A stretch of 64,000 nt of DNA from Panicum virgatum (lineage: Eukaryota > Streptophyta > Magnoliopsida > Poales > Poaceae). The stretch covers positions 34,679,954 through 34,743,953 of the forward strand of contig NC_053139.1 of the NCBI RefSeq assembly GCF_016808335.1, given 5' to 3'. The notes beneath the pieces are model-generated. The model ran no database searches and was not told the origin of the DNA. It was given only the letters and a program-made list of their open reading frames with translations. Below, piece by piece: positions 1 through 9,949 of this stretch; position 1 is the stretch's first letter, and every line of letters begins with the position of its first letter. Both the position numbers and the translations under genes were made by a program.

Positions 1-2178
1 ATGAACTCAAAACTGGGCTCAGGCTCAACGGACTCGGTGGGTCCAATGGATTCGCTCTCCGGCGTTTCAGTCACTATAATGCATGAATGAGTGCATGAAT
101 TAGTATGATGCCATATTTTTGCATGAGTGATATGACATGAAGAATGAATGGTACAACATGCAATGATGCACAAATTAGACATAAACCACGCCAGACAGGC
201 ATTTCTACTCAACTAAGCATGAAGGGCACTAAACAAATATTAGACACCAGAAAGTCATGCAGCAAGCATGAATAATGAAATAAATTGAGCATGTAGAGAA
301 CATTAAAACAAAATCAAGAAAATTGGATTTGCAGCAAAAGAATTTTCATAGAATTACTTGTGAATATGACAATTTTCAGCTACTCTAAACAAGATAAATC
401 AGAAAACACATGCAAACCACTTTAAACAATTCTCAAAAAATTACCACAAAAACTACACAGATAGATGAAGATAACAAAACACATTTTGCCATTTTACCAC
501 ATTTTAATCAAAAGTTATGAAACAAGCTTGCAGATAGAGAACAATAAATTACACCAAAATCCTAACAAACAGTAAAGTTTCATTAAAACAATGTGTACCA
601 CTTGAACTCACATTCCACAAGGAGTCTAACAAAAAAATTTGAGATTTTTAGAGCAGTAGGGAATTTACTAGACAATTAACTTACTTTCTCAATAACAAGG
701 CGTAACTACTTATACAGAGTAGTAACACGCAACACAACATTTTTACTAAGTATATATATGCTAGAGGAAACTAACAAAATAAGTCTCATAATTTTCTGAG
801 ATCTACAAAAATTACTATACATTCACAAATTTTTAGATCTACAAACTACACACAACGAAACAAAACTGCTAGATCCTTGATCAGGAAAAAATTACTAGAT
901 CCACCCTACTCCCAAGCTGCCTAGGGACCGGCGGGTGGGGCCTAGGGGCCAGGAAGCGCCCCGACTAGGTCAAGTCCAGCCATTTGCCTTGACTCGGTGC
1001 TAGAGTGCGCCCACGGTGTGGCCCACACGCCTGTGCCATGCAAAATGTCGTGGCGGCAGGCGCGGTAGGGGAAGTAGCCGGGGAGGCTAGCGGATGTCAG
1101 GACGTCGCGCACAGGGCGTGGTCTAAGGCGGGGCGAAGCTCACCTGAGACTTGGGCGGCAGGGAAAGGCGGCGAAAGGGGTGGTGCGGCGAGAATGGATG
1201 GCGGCGGGCGGAGGTGCTAGCCGAGAAGTGCCTGCATGAGGGGAAAAGACCGGGTGAGTGCCAATCAATGGATGGTGAGGGAGGAGAAGGTGTGGGAGCA
1301 GTGATCGGAAAGTGGCTCACCGGACGGGGCAAATCGATGGCGGTCGACGGAGCTTGGGCGGCGACAATGGTGGAGTGGAACAAATGGGGAAGGGAGCTAG
1401 GGTTTCGGTAGGGTTGAGTGGGTGAGGAGGAGACAGTGGTGTGCGGCGGTCAGGCAAGGGTGCGGACACACTGGCAAAGCCAGTGGCCACCGGCATGGCG
1501 TGACACCTTTGTTGCCCAATCCATGTACAAGCAGCTTTGAGGAAGGGGAAGGTGGAGCCTGATAGGTGGCCCCAGGCGAAGGGGAAAATGAAAGGCACTG
1601 ATCGGAGTTTAAAATTCGAAAACAAGGTCTTCCCGAAATCCAAAAATTACCAGCATAAAACTAGTGTAAGATAAACTCACCAAGATCACAGTGCAACAAC
1701 AAACACTCAAAAATCTATGCTAGATTGTTCACAGCCAAATAAACAAAATGGCTACTTTTAAACTTTCCAAGAAGTTTTTTTTGCCTCGGGTTAGCTATCA
1801 TAAAACTCTAAAAATGTTGTAAAATCATAATTTTAGGTATAGTATTTCAATAAAAATTTTAGGGGCATAGTTGTACAGAAAAAATCAAATTTCCTTCACA
1901 ACATTCATTCAAACAAGGAACAAAATCAATTAGATGCATGCATACACATGTGCATGATGCTCCATTATGCTTTTATGATGCTCATGATGATTGTGTTAGA
2001 CTGTTAAGCATGTTTATCAAGTTTAGGTCATGACACAGAGCTGCATTTATATAAAGAAAGATTTGTTGCTGATTAAGCAAAGGGGCTCCCTGAACCTGAA
2101 AACTACAAGAAATAGAGGTGGAATAATGGTGAGAAAGGAGCCTGATCTTGAACTCAAAATTTTTCTCCCCCAAAAAAT
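1..2178. repeat. Retroelement-like sequence, boundaries not seen
   Basis: The first 900 bases are AT-rich and carry no long reading frame. From about 900 to 1,640 the sequence turns GC-rich, with overlapping shadow ORFs on both strands and no recognisable domain. The pattern resembles the promoter and R-region part of a long grass gypsy LTR, and 23,820-24,818 has a similar texture. I see no TG..CA ends, primer-binding site or target duplication here, so the class is inferred from texture only. The element, if it is one, starts outside the window. Confidence 0.35.
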
Positions 2179-2180
2179 TA

Positions 2181-2433
2181 CTACCTCCGTCCCAAAATAT
2201 AGTAACTTTTTAACTTTTCAAAGTCAAACACTTTCATCTTTGACCAATAATATCTCAAAAATAATTACTTTTAAATAGAAAATATTACATTTTAGGACAG
2301 TTGGTTTCATTACGAATAAACTAATATCACTTTTATGCTGTCAATCTTTACATTTTTTTACTATCTACAGTTAAAGATGAAAAGGTTTTACTCTAAAAAG
2401 TCAAAAAGTTGTTATATTTTGAGATGGAGGTAG
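2181..2433. mobile_element. Stowaway-type MITE (253 bp)
   Basis: The element opens with CTACCTCCGTCCCAAAATAT and closes with the near-complement ending in GATGGAGGTAG. The terminal inverted repeats match over roughly 38 bases with a few mismatches. It is flanked by TA at 2179-2180 and 2434-2435, the target duplication of the Tc1/mariner superfamily. The CTCCGTCCCAAAATA core is the usual grass Stowaway terminus. It has no coding capacity and would be mobilised only by a mariner-type transposase elsewhere. Confidence 0.88.
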
Positions 2434-2489
2434 TAGCAAACATACAAGAGGTTTGAATATCAGACACGTCCATCTGGTTACATTCATTG

Positions 2490-3170
2490 TGTCGGGAAAA
2501 CCACACTAACACAGCAGGTTAGTGGCAACGGAAATCAGCCCAAGATGTCAACCTATTCACACAGGGTAGCATATGCATCACACATATTGTAGAAAAATTT
2601 GCAGTGGCATTAATCAACCAAGAGACACCAAATTTAACATGGAGAATCCAAATTAGGGGAAAAACCACGGGATCAAGCCAGCCAAATCTTCTTCCACTAT
2701 ATGCTTGTGGGATTACAACAAGTTCCTCTCTAGATAGCACTACAAGCTCATATACATCAAGATTTCACTATCTTGGACAACAACAAGATTTGGGGGCTGC
2801 AAGCTCGAGTATAGAAAGATCTCACCAAAGAGTGATGGAACAGCAGATTGGAGGCACAACGATGTGGATCTGAAGCTTCACAACCTTTGAGGACGAATCC
2901 CTCTTTCTCCCTTGCAAGATCTTCCCTCCAATCTCCTTCTTTCCTCTCTTCTCTTCTCCCTTTGGAGGCTTTGTTCTGAAATATCGTAGCTCCCTCTCTC
3001 TCTCTCTATTTCCATAGGCTTCTTCCTTCTCTTGTAAGCCAGCACACTAGGTGCTAAATGTACCCACGGTTGGTCAACACCTTAAGCTATATTTCCCTTA
3101 CATGTTGGGCTGCTCACAATGAGCATTTACTCTCTTTATTTGCCCCCATCATTAGGAGGATTTTCCAACT
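2490..3170 (-). repeat. copia-1 3' LTR
   Basis: It aligns with 7251-7912 along its whole length, for example in the shared blocks around the 'cttccactatatgcttgtgg' segment. On the minus strand it is preceded by a purine-rich tract (about 3171-3190, GAGGGGGAGA) that would prime plus-strand synthesis. It ends at 2490 next to the duplicated CATTG. Confidence 0.88.
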
Positions 3171-3332
3171 TATCTCCCCCTCGAACTCATGAGGGGGCAC
3201 CATCATGCCTGCTACCTCGCTGCACACTTGCAACTTCTCCTTAGCCAAAACTTTGATCATCATATATGCACCATTTAGGTCGGTATGGATCTTCTCAAGT
3301 TGTAGCAAGTTGGAACAAATAATTTGTCAAAT

Positions 3333-4614
3333 CTAATGGTACCGCACCTCAATGTGTTTGGTCTGAGAATGCAAATTAGAATACTTGGCAAGATGAATAG
3401 CACTTTGGTTGTCACAATACAGATTATACTTCTCTTGCTTATGGCCCAACTCTTGTAGGAAATTTTTCATCCACGACACTTCTGTGCATGCTTCAGCTGC
3501 AACTCTATATTCTGCCTCTGTTGTTGACAAGGAAATGCACTTTTGCAGTTTTGATTGCCATGACACTGCTCCCCCTGCAAATGTCACCAGATATCCCGAT
3601 GTGGACTTTCTTGAGTCCCTATCTCCAGCATAATCTACATCTGCATAGCCCTACAATACAGGATCACCATTTCCAAAGCATAAGAACAACTTTGAAGTAT
3701 CTCTAAGATATCTGAGAATCCATTTTACTACTGCCCAATGTGCTTCTCCTGGATTACTCATGAACCCGAGAAACAACTCCAACTGCTTAGGCAATATCTC
3801 GCCTAGTGCAAACCATGACATACATCAAGCTGCCCACTGCAGATTGGTAGCGTACTTTGTTCATCACTTCTTTCTCCTTTTTGCTTGTAGGACATTGATT
3901 GATACTCAACTTGTGATGTTCTGCAAGTGGAGAGAAAACTAGTTTTGCATTTGGCATATTAAATCTTTCAAGTACCTTCTCAATATAACCCTCCTGTGAA
4001 AGCCAAAGCTTCTTCTCTTATCTATCATGGGATATTTTCATGCCAACTATTTGTTTTGCCGGTCCCAAATCTTCCATGGCAAATGACTTGATCAAGGTCT
4101 TCTTCAGGAGAGCAATCCTCTTAGTGTTATTTTCTACAATCAACATAACATCACCCTCGACATATCTCTTTATAAAGACACATTGATCATCTTGTGCTTT
4201 ATGATAACCAAGATTAGTTATAAAGGACTCAAACTACTTGTACCACTACCGAGGAGCTTGTTTCAAGCTATACAAGCTTTTGTTCAATTTGTAAACCAAG
4301 TGCTCCTTTTCTGCAACCTCAAACCCTTCTGGTTGCTCCATGTATATCTCCTTCTCTGGGTCACCATGTAAGAAAGCTGTCTTCACATCAAGTTACTCAA
4401 TTTCCAAATCCATTGCAGCAGCCATACAAAAGTACAACTCGAATTGAAGATATTTTGACCACAGGATAAAATATCTCATCAAAGTCAATATCTTGTTTCT
4501 AACTGAAGCTCTTTACAACCAATCTTGCCTTGTACCTTGGGCGTGAGCTATTTTCTTCAGTCTTCAATCTGTACACCCACTTGTTCTTCAGTATTTTCTT
4601 GCCCTTAGGCAGAT
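3333..4614 (-). pseudogene. copia-1 reverse transcriptase and RNase H remnant
   Basis: Between about 3600 and 4614 the RT region is present only as short, frameshifted pieces. At 3333-3587 the copia RNase H reads through: GGAVSWQSKLQKCISLSTTE, then AEYRVAAEA, LYCDNQSAIHLAK and the terminal HIEVRYH. Together with the upstream pieces this fixes the gene order as integrase, RT, RNase H. Confidence 0.8.
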
Positions 4615-5199
4615 TTACAATTCAAATGTGTTATTCTCATACAGGGAATTCATCTCATCCTGCATGGCATCCAACCATTGATCCTTGTGCTGATCAGACA
4701 AAGCCTCCTCATAACATGAGGGCTCACCACCATCAGTCAACAATAAGTACTCATGTGGTGAATACCTGCTAGAGAGCCGGGGAACTCTGCTAGTTCTTCT
4801 CAACTGCTCCTGTTGCTGCCCTTCTACTGGAGGATCATCAATTTCAACATCTTCATCAGCATCACCATCACTATGCTCAGGTGGTTGGTCACCACCCTGA
4901 TCTGAACTGGCCTCTGGACTAGCATCTTGAGTGCTATCATTGCCCCCATCATTGTTATGCACAACCAGAGTAGGAGCTGGATCCAAATCAACAACTCGAG
5001 GTGCAGTGATTTGTTTCTTTGGCTTCACAATATCTTCTATTGTCAAATCTTCAAAGAATACCACATCTCGGCTTCTGACAATTTTTTTGTTAATAGGATC
5101 CCATAGTCTGTAGCCAAACCCATCATCAGGATGGCCTAAAAGAATGCACTTCTTGGTCTTGCTATCAAGCTTCGACCTCTCATCTTTTGGAACATGCAC
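4615..5199 (-). pseudogene. copia-1 integrase C-terminus and start of reverse transcriptase
   Basis: The readable frame begins in the integrase C-terminal region (KKCILLGHPDDGFGYRLWDP). It then runs through an acidic linker (DPPVEGQQQEQLRRTSR) and enters the copia RT N-terminus (WLDAMQDEMNSLYENNTFEL). The reading then stops. This segment is the longest intact stretch of the pol gene in this copy. Confidence 0.82.
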
Positions 5200-5554
5200 A
5201 AAGACCTTGCACCCAAAAACTCTAAAATGCTTGTATGATACCTCCCTTCCTGACTATACCTTCTCTGGAATGTCACCTTTAAGTGGGACACAAGGAGACA
5301 AGTTGAGTACATATACTACATTCATCAATGCCTCAGCCCAAAACTGGTTTGGCAACTTTGCATGAGAGAGTATGGTTGTGACCCTCTCTGTGAGTGTCCT
5401 ATTCATTCTCTCTGCAAGACCATTCTGCTGAGGTGTCTTCGGTACTTTCTTCTCTTGATGAATACCATATATTCTGTGGTATCTTTCAAACGGTCCTCTA
5501 TACTCACCACCATTGTCTTATCTAATGCATTTCAGTTTCTTTTCAGTTTCTCTT

Positions 5555-6295
5555 TCAATCTTGGCATGAAACTCCTTGAAAGCATCCAACACCTGATATT
5601 TGTTTTTCAAGACATATGCAAAAATAAATTCTGGAATGATCATCAATAAATGTGACAAAATATAAAGCTTCACTAAGGGAGTTCTCTGTCATAGAACAAA
5701 TATCAATATGCACAAGATCAATCATATCATTTGCACGATGTGGAGTACTGGATATACAAAAGGCAACCCTATGTTGTTTACCAGCTAAGCAATCAACACA
5801 GAGTCTAAAGGTCATACCTTTCACCTCAGGAAGTAAATCCTTGTGAGCAAGGGAGTGCAGCCCCTTCTCACTTATATGTCCAAGTCTCTTATGCCACAAC
5901 TCAATGCTGGAACTTGTCTCAGCAATATTCACCTCTTGCTTGTATAGTTTGGTCTTGATCACATAAAGACATCCTTATTTATCTCCACAAGCTACAATCA
6001 AGGAACCCTTGGTGAGCTTCCACTTTCCTTCACCAAAATGACTACCAAGTCCAATATCATCGAGCTTTCCCACCGACATCAAATTCAGCCGAATGTTAGG
6101 GACATGCCTAACATCTTCAAGTATCAACTTGTAGCCCGTACTTGTCTCAATATATACAGGGCCCTTATCAACAATAGTTGATGAATCTCTATTACCCATC
6201 CTCACATAGCCAAAGTCACCACTTGTGTAGGATGTGAAATACTCCTTGTGTGATGTGAGATGGAAAGAGGCTCCCGAGTCCACTACCCAACTCAA
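5555..6295 (-). pseudogene. copia-1 protease and integrase N-terminal remnant
   Basis: The minus strand shows the aspartic protease start (WVVDSGASFHLT, with catalytic Asp in DSG). After a frameshift and stop near 5970 comes the GAG-pre-integrase zinc-binding region (LWHKRLGHIS...CVDCLAGK) and the first integrase core Asp in LVHIDIC, then FIDDHSR. The remaining integrase core, about 5200-5555, is broken by indels. The order protease then integrase supports copia. Confidence 0.85.
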
Positions 6296-6604
6296 ATCAT
6301 CATCACGAATAGCACTGAAACAACTATCATCTTCAATAATGAGATAGACTTCACCGGCTGCAGTTAGTGCTGAATTTGTCTCACCTTTTTGCTCAATTTT
6401 CTTACCTTGCTTTGTTTCAAACTCTCTTTTATAAAATCTGCACAGAGTTTTTTTGTGGACTTCTTTACCACAATGGTAGCAAACAATATTTGTCCTTGAA
6501 CGTGACGGTTATCTCCCTCTGGATTTACTTCTGCCATGCAAAATTTTCACTTGGCTTCGACCATGGCTTTAATCCTTGTTTTCAGCCACATATGCATTAG
6601 AAGA

Positions 6605-7202
6605 TTATGACAAATTGTTGCCCTTTTCTTTCCTTCTGGCTTCCTCATTCAACAGGCTATTTTTCACCAATTCAAGAGTTAGCTTACCATCAGGAGCTGA
6701 ATTGCTAAGTGACACAACAAACGTGTTCCAGCTGCCCGGCAATGAGCTCAACAATAGCAATGCTTGCACTTCATCGTCAAGATTTATCTTCATAGCTGAC
6801 ATGCTAATTTATGAGGCCTTGAAAGATATTTAGGTATTCAATAACATTGTTGCCATCTCGGTACTCTAGCTTTGCGAGCCACTTTATCACCGAGGCCTTG
6901 TCCTTCGCAGTCTTCCGCTCATACATAGACTCCAAGTTTTGCCACAACTTGAATGCATCTGTGTCATTAGCAATATGGTAAAATATATTGTGGTTGACGT
7001 GCAAACGAATCAGACCTACCGCCTTGCGATTGAGTACTCTCCAATCTGCCTGTGTGACACCTTCAGGAATTTTATCTCTCACAATTGGTTCATATAAATC
7101 TTTGCAATACAGCAAGTCCTCCATCATGGCCTTCCATACGGAATAATTTGAAGCATCCAGCTTAATCATACCACTTGATATAACACTATCTTCCATGACC
7201 AA
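6605..7202 (-). pseudogene. copia-1 gag remnant
   Basis: The frame opens with MVMEDSVISSGMIKLDASNY and continues as a UBN2/gag-like capsid domain typical of plant Ty1/copia. It is split by a frameshift near 6803. The zinc-knuckle part that should follow, about 6300-6600 on the minus strand, is too decayed to read cleanly. Gag would form the cytoplasmic virus-like particle. This copy could not encode a full protein. Confidence 0.8.
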
Positions 7203-7233
7203 TGTGAGTTCTTCGCCTCCAACAATTAATTTA

Positions 7234-7245
7234 GCTCTGATGCCA
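7234..7245 (-). other. copia-1 primer-binding site, initiator-Met tRNA type
   Basis: The minus strand reads TGGCATCAGAGC, one base different from the canonical TGGTATCAGAGC that pairs with the 3' end of initiator methionine tRNA. It sits five bases inside the 5' LTR end, as expected for minus-strand priming. Confidence 0.85.
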
Positions 7246-7250
7246 GACTA

Positions 7251-7912
7251 TGTTGGGAAAACCACACTAACACAATAGGTTAGAGGCAGCAGAAATCAGC
7301 TCAAGATGTCAACCTATACACACAGGACAATATATGCATTATACATATTGTAGAGAAAATTGCAGTAGCATCACTTCAACCAAGAGACATCAAATTTAAC
7401 GTGGAGAACCCAAATTAGGGGAAAAATCATGGGACCAAGCCAACCAAATCTTCTTCCACTATATGCTTGTGGGATTACAACAAGTTCCTCTCTAGATAGC
7501 ACTACAGGCTCATATACATCAAGATTTTACTATCTTGGACAACAACAAGATTTGGGACTGCAAACTCGAATATAGAAGGATCGCACCAAAGAGTGGTGGA
7601 ACAGCAGATTGGGGGCACAAGGATGTGGATCTGAAACTTCACAACCTTGAGGACGAATCCCTCTTGCTCCCTTGCAAGATCTCCTCTCCAATATCCTTCT
7701 TTCCTCTCCTCTCTTCCTCCTTTGGAGGGTCTGTTCTGAAATTTCGTAGCTCCCTCTCTGTTTTCATAGGCTTCTTCATTCTCATGTAAGCCAGCACATT
7801 AGATGCTAAATGTATTTAAGGTTGGTCCACACCTTAGACTATATTTCTCTTACATATGCTCAGAATGAGCATTTACTCTCCTCCTTTACCCCAGTACGAG
7901 GATTTTACAATA
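7251..7912 (-). repeat. copia-1 5' LTR
   Basis: This is the partner of 2490-3170. On the minus strand it ends in CCCAACA at 7251 and is followed by the primer-binding site. The outer end at 7912 abuts the CATTG duplication at 7913-7917. Confidence 0.88.
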
Positions 7913-7917
7913 CATTG

Positions 7918-8217
7918 CACCTGATCACCTCTATGTTCATGTTCATGTTGCAGCAACAAACTCTGTGTCTAGTGGCACTACTGAATTATCTCAACTCTCA
8001 TGAAGCGTGTCCTGAGAAGACCGAATCGTCTATTCCAGCCACGCTCATCTAAGAAATCCTCATCTTCTAGCAGAAATGTTACGCGCCGGCGATTATAGTC
8101 TACTCTTGTTAACAAGCGCCCGCGCGCATGCGGAGTCGACCTCAGCTACAGCCTACAGCTAGCACAAGGCACAAAAAATCCTGCTGTCATCGTCCAGCAA
8201 ACCAGGGCTCTCCTCCA
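7918..8217. other. Unassigned spacer upstream of the protease pseudogene
   Basis: This is the non-coding flank between the copia-1 target duplication and the TATA-like box. It becomes GC-rich after 8,080. I see no repeat ends or conserved motif in it. Confidence 0.4.
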
Positions 8218-8225
8218 GTATAAGA
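8218..8225 (+). promoter_or_regulatory. TATA-like box of the cysteine protease pseudogene
   Basis: GTATAAGA lies about 110 bases upstream of the ATG at 8329, in an otherwise GC-rich segment. The position fits a plant TATA box with a short 5' UTR. This is inference from sequence and spacing only. Confidence 0.4.
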
Positions 8226-8328
8226 TCGAGGACCTGCGAGGCGGAAACACAGAGCAGAGCAAAGAGGTCCAGAGCAGAGTCCAAGGCAGAGCAAAGAAAA
8301 GAGAGAGCAAGACCGGGAGGCCTGCAGC

Positions 8329-9337
8329 ATGGCGAGGGTGACGCTTGCTACGACCGCCATGTTTGCGCTGGCCGTGGCGCTGGCATCGAGTTCACGGCGG
8401 AGGACGACTCCATGTGGGCCCTGTACGAGCGCGCACTACGAGGTGGCGCGCGACACGGGCGACAAGCTCCGGCGCTTCCTCGTCTTCAAGGAGACGGCGT
8501 GCAGCGTCTACGCCCGCCACCCAGGGGACAGACACTACGTGCTCGGCCTCAACAGCTTCGCTGACATGACGACCGAAGAGTTCCGGGACAGCTTCACCCG
8601 CGAGAGGCCCGCCGTTGGCGGGGAGCGCCACGTCGACGCCAGCGGGGAGCGCCACTTCAACATCACGCCGCAAGCCGAGGGCGATAAACTGCTAGAACTA
8701 CCAGACGCCGTCGATTGGCGCACGAAGGACGCCACGGCCACCCGTGCGTGACCAAGGTCAAGTTCCAGGGTCGTTGCGGTTCGTGTTGGGCATTTGCGGC
8801 TGCAGCGGCGGTGGAAAGCCTGAACGCCATCAAGAGGAACATCGGGCTGGTCGACCTCTCCCCGCAGGAGCTGGTCGATTGCTGCGACAGGGAGAAGAGT
8901 GGCTGCAATGGCGGCTTCGCGGTCAAGGCCTTCTAGTACATGATGGACATGGATAGCATGGCGTCCACAGACACGTACCCCTACACGGCAAGGCAGGGCC
9001 CTTGCAAGGCCACTGACACGACCCCCGCCATCGTCTCCCCCATCGATGGGTACAAGCGGGTGCCATCGTACCACAACGCACAACTGATGTCTGCCGTGAA
9101 TTCCCAACCTGTGGTCGTTGCCATCGACGCCTCCGACAAATCCTTCAAAGAGTACACCGGCGGCCTCTACAAAGGCCCCTGCGGCCACTCTCTGGATCAC
9201 GAGATGTTGCTGGTTGGATACGGCACGACATCTGACAATCTGGGCTTCTGGATACTGAAGAATTCCCACGGAGAGGGTTGGGGGGGTATAGAGCGCGCGC
9301 GCGTCGCTACTGATTGCAGCGAACAGTGGCCACATGC
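8329..9337 (+). pseudogene. Papain-like (C1A) cysteine protease pseudogene
   Basis: The product would be a secreted or vacuolar protease of the SAG39/vignain-like class: signal peptide (MARVTLATTAMFALAVALAS), I29 inhibitor propeptide (LNSFADMTTEEFRD), mature start (DAVDWR) and peptidase core. The catalytic Cys is seen in GRCGSCWAF and the His region in LDHEMLLVGYG. The Asn region reads ILKNSHGEGWG, with His where the family has Trp (NSWG). Lesions are several: two nearly compensating frameshifts around 8380 and 8433 (the other frame reads DDSMWALYERA), two more between about 8745 and 8775, an in-frame TAG at 8934-8936 after AVKAF, and part of the propeptide missing. No intron is obvious. The C-terminus is lost near 9337. 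It is very likely dead. Confidence 0.85.
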
Positions 9338-9343
9338 TTATAC

Positions 9344-9420
9344 ATACTACTTCTCAATTTCCACTTCGTGTTCTGGCCACGTGCTTAGAGATACTACTTC
9401 TCAATTTCCACTTCGTATTC
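9344..9420 (+). repeat. Short direct repeat, two 30-bp copies
   Basis: The 30-base segment at 9344-9373 recurs at 9391-9420 with one mismatch (core TTCTCAATTTCCACTTCGT). It lies where the protease homology ends, so it may mark a local duplication that removed the 3' end of the gene. Confidence 0.8.
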
Positions 9421-9949
9421 AGCCCGTATCGACCGAATCCCAGGTACCGCTTCGTATACGCATCTTTCCCCTTCATTTTCCCCTTTCTCCTTCCTTTGGC
9501 CTCAAGCTGCAGGCAAAAGGGGGTCGCCAAATTTGAGGGATTCGAGGGAGACAGGGCAGCGAATCACCGGAGACACGCGTTGATCTCCACGTCATGCGCC
9601 GCGCTTGCCATGCGATTCATCCGGGCCGAGGCAGAGTACGCACAAGAAGCGAGCGGAAGCCACACCGAGCTCCCCGCGCACTCCGTCTCGCCTGCTTCAT
9701 CAGGGAGTAAGCCGGAGACGAGGAGGCAGCCACCGCGCCGAGCTCCACCGCATTTTGGTCGATGCCGGAGTCAAGGAGGCAGCCGCGCGCGAGCTCGCCG
9801 TGCACTCCGTCTCGCCTGCTTCGTCGGCGATGTGGGTAAGGGTCCAGTTTTTTATTTTTATATATATTGTTTTTTGTTTCAGTTTGAGATGTGTGTATTA
9901 TTAGTCAATTTGTGATGAATCCTAAAATAAATTAGTTTAGGTCAAAATA
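9421..9949. other. GC-rich to AT-rich transition, no gene recognised
   Basis: Around 9,670-9,830 a 24-base segment with core CACTCCGTCTCGCCTGCTTC occurs twice. Open frames here are shadows of the GC content. After 9,840 the sequence becomes AT-rich abruptly. I see no coding or mobile-element signature. Confidence 0.4.

Larger units (their letters stand above)
2490..7912 (-). mobile_element. Ty1/copia LTR retrotransposon (copia-1), degenerate
   Basis: On the minus strand the order is 5' LTR (7251-7912), primer-binding site, gag, protease, integrase, reverse transcriptase, RNase H, polypurine tract, 3' LTR (2490-3170). Integrase before reverse transcriptase defines Ty1/copia. The 5-bp target duplication CATTG lies at 2485-2489 and 7913-7917. 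The two LTRs are clearly related but carry many substitutions and indels, and the internal frames are broken throughout, so this is an old, dead copy. The outer dinucleotides have decayed: the element now starts TATTG where TGTTG is expected. Confidence 0.93.

Noticed and set aside
1005..1643. Overlapping ORFs on both strands in GC-rich sequence
   Set aside because: Low-complexity, Arg/Pro/Ser-rich shadow frames without domains; they reflect base composition of LTR-like DNA.
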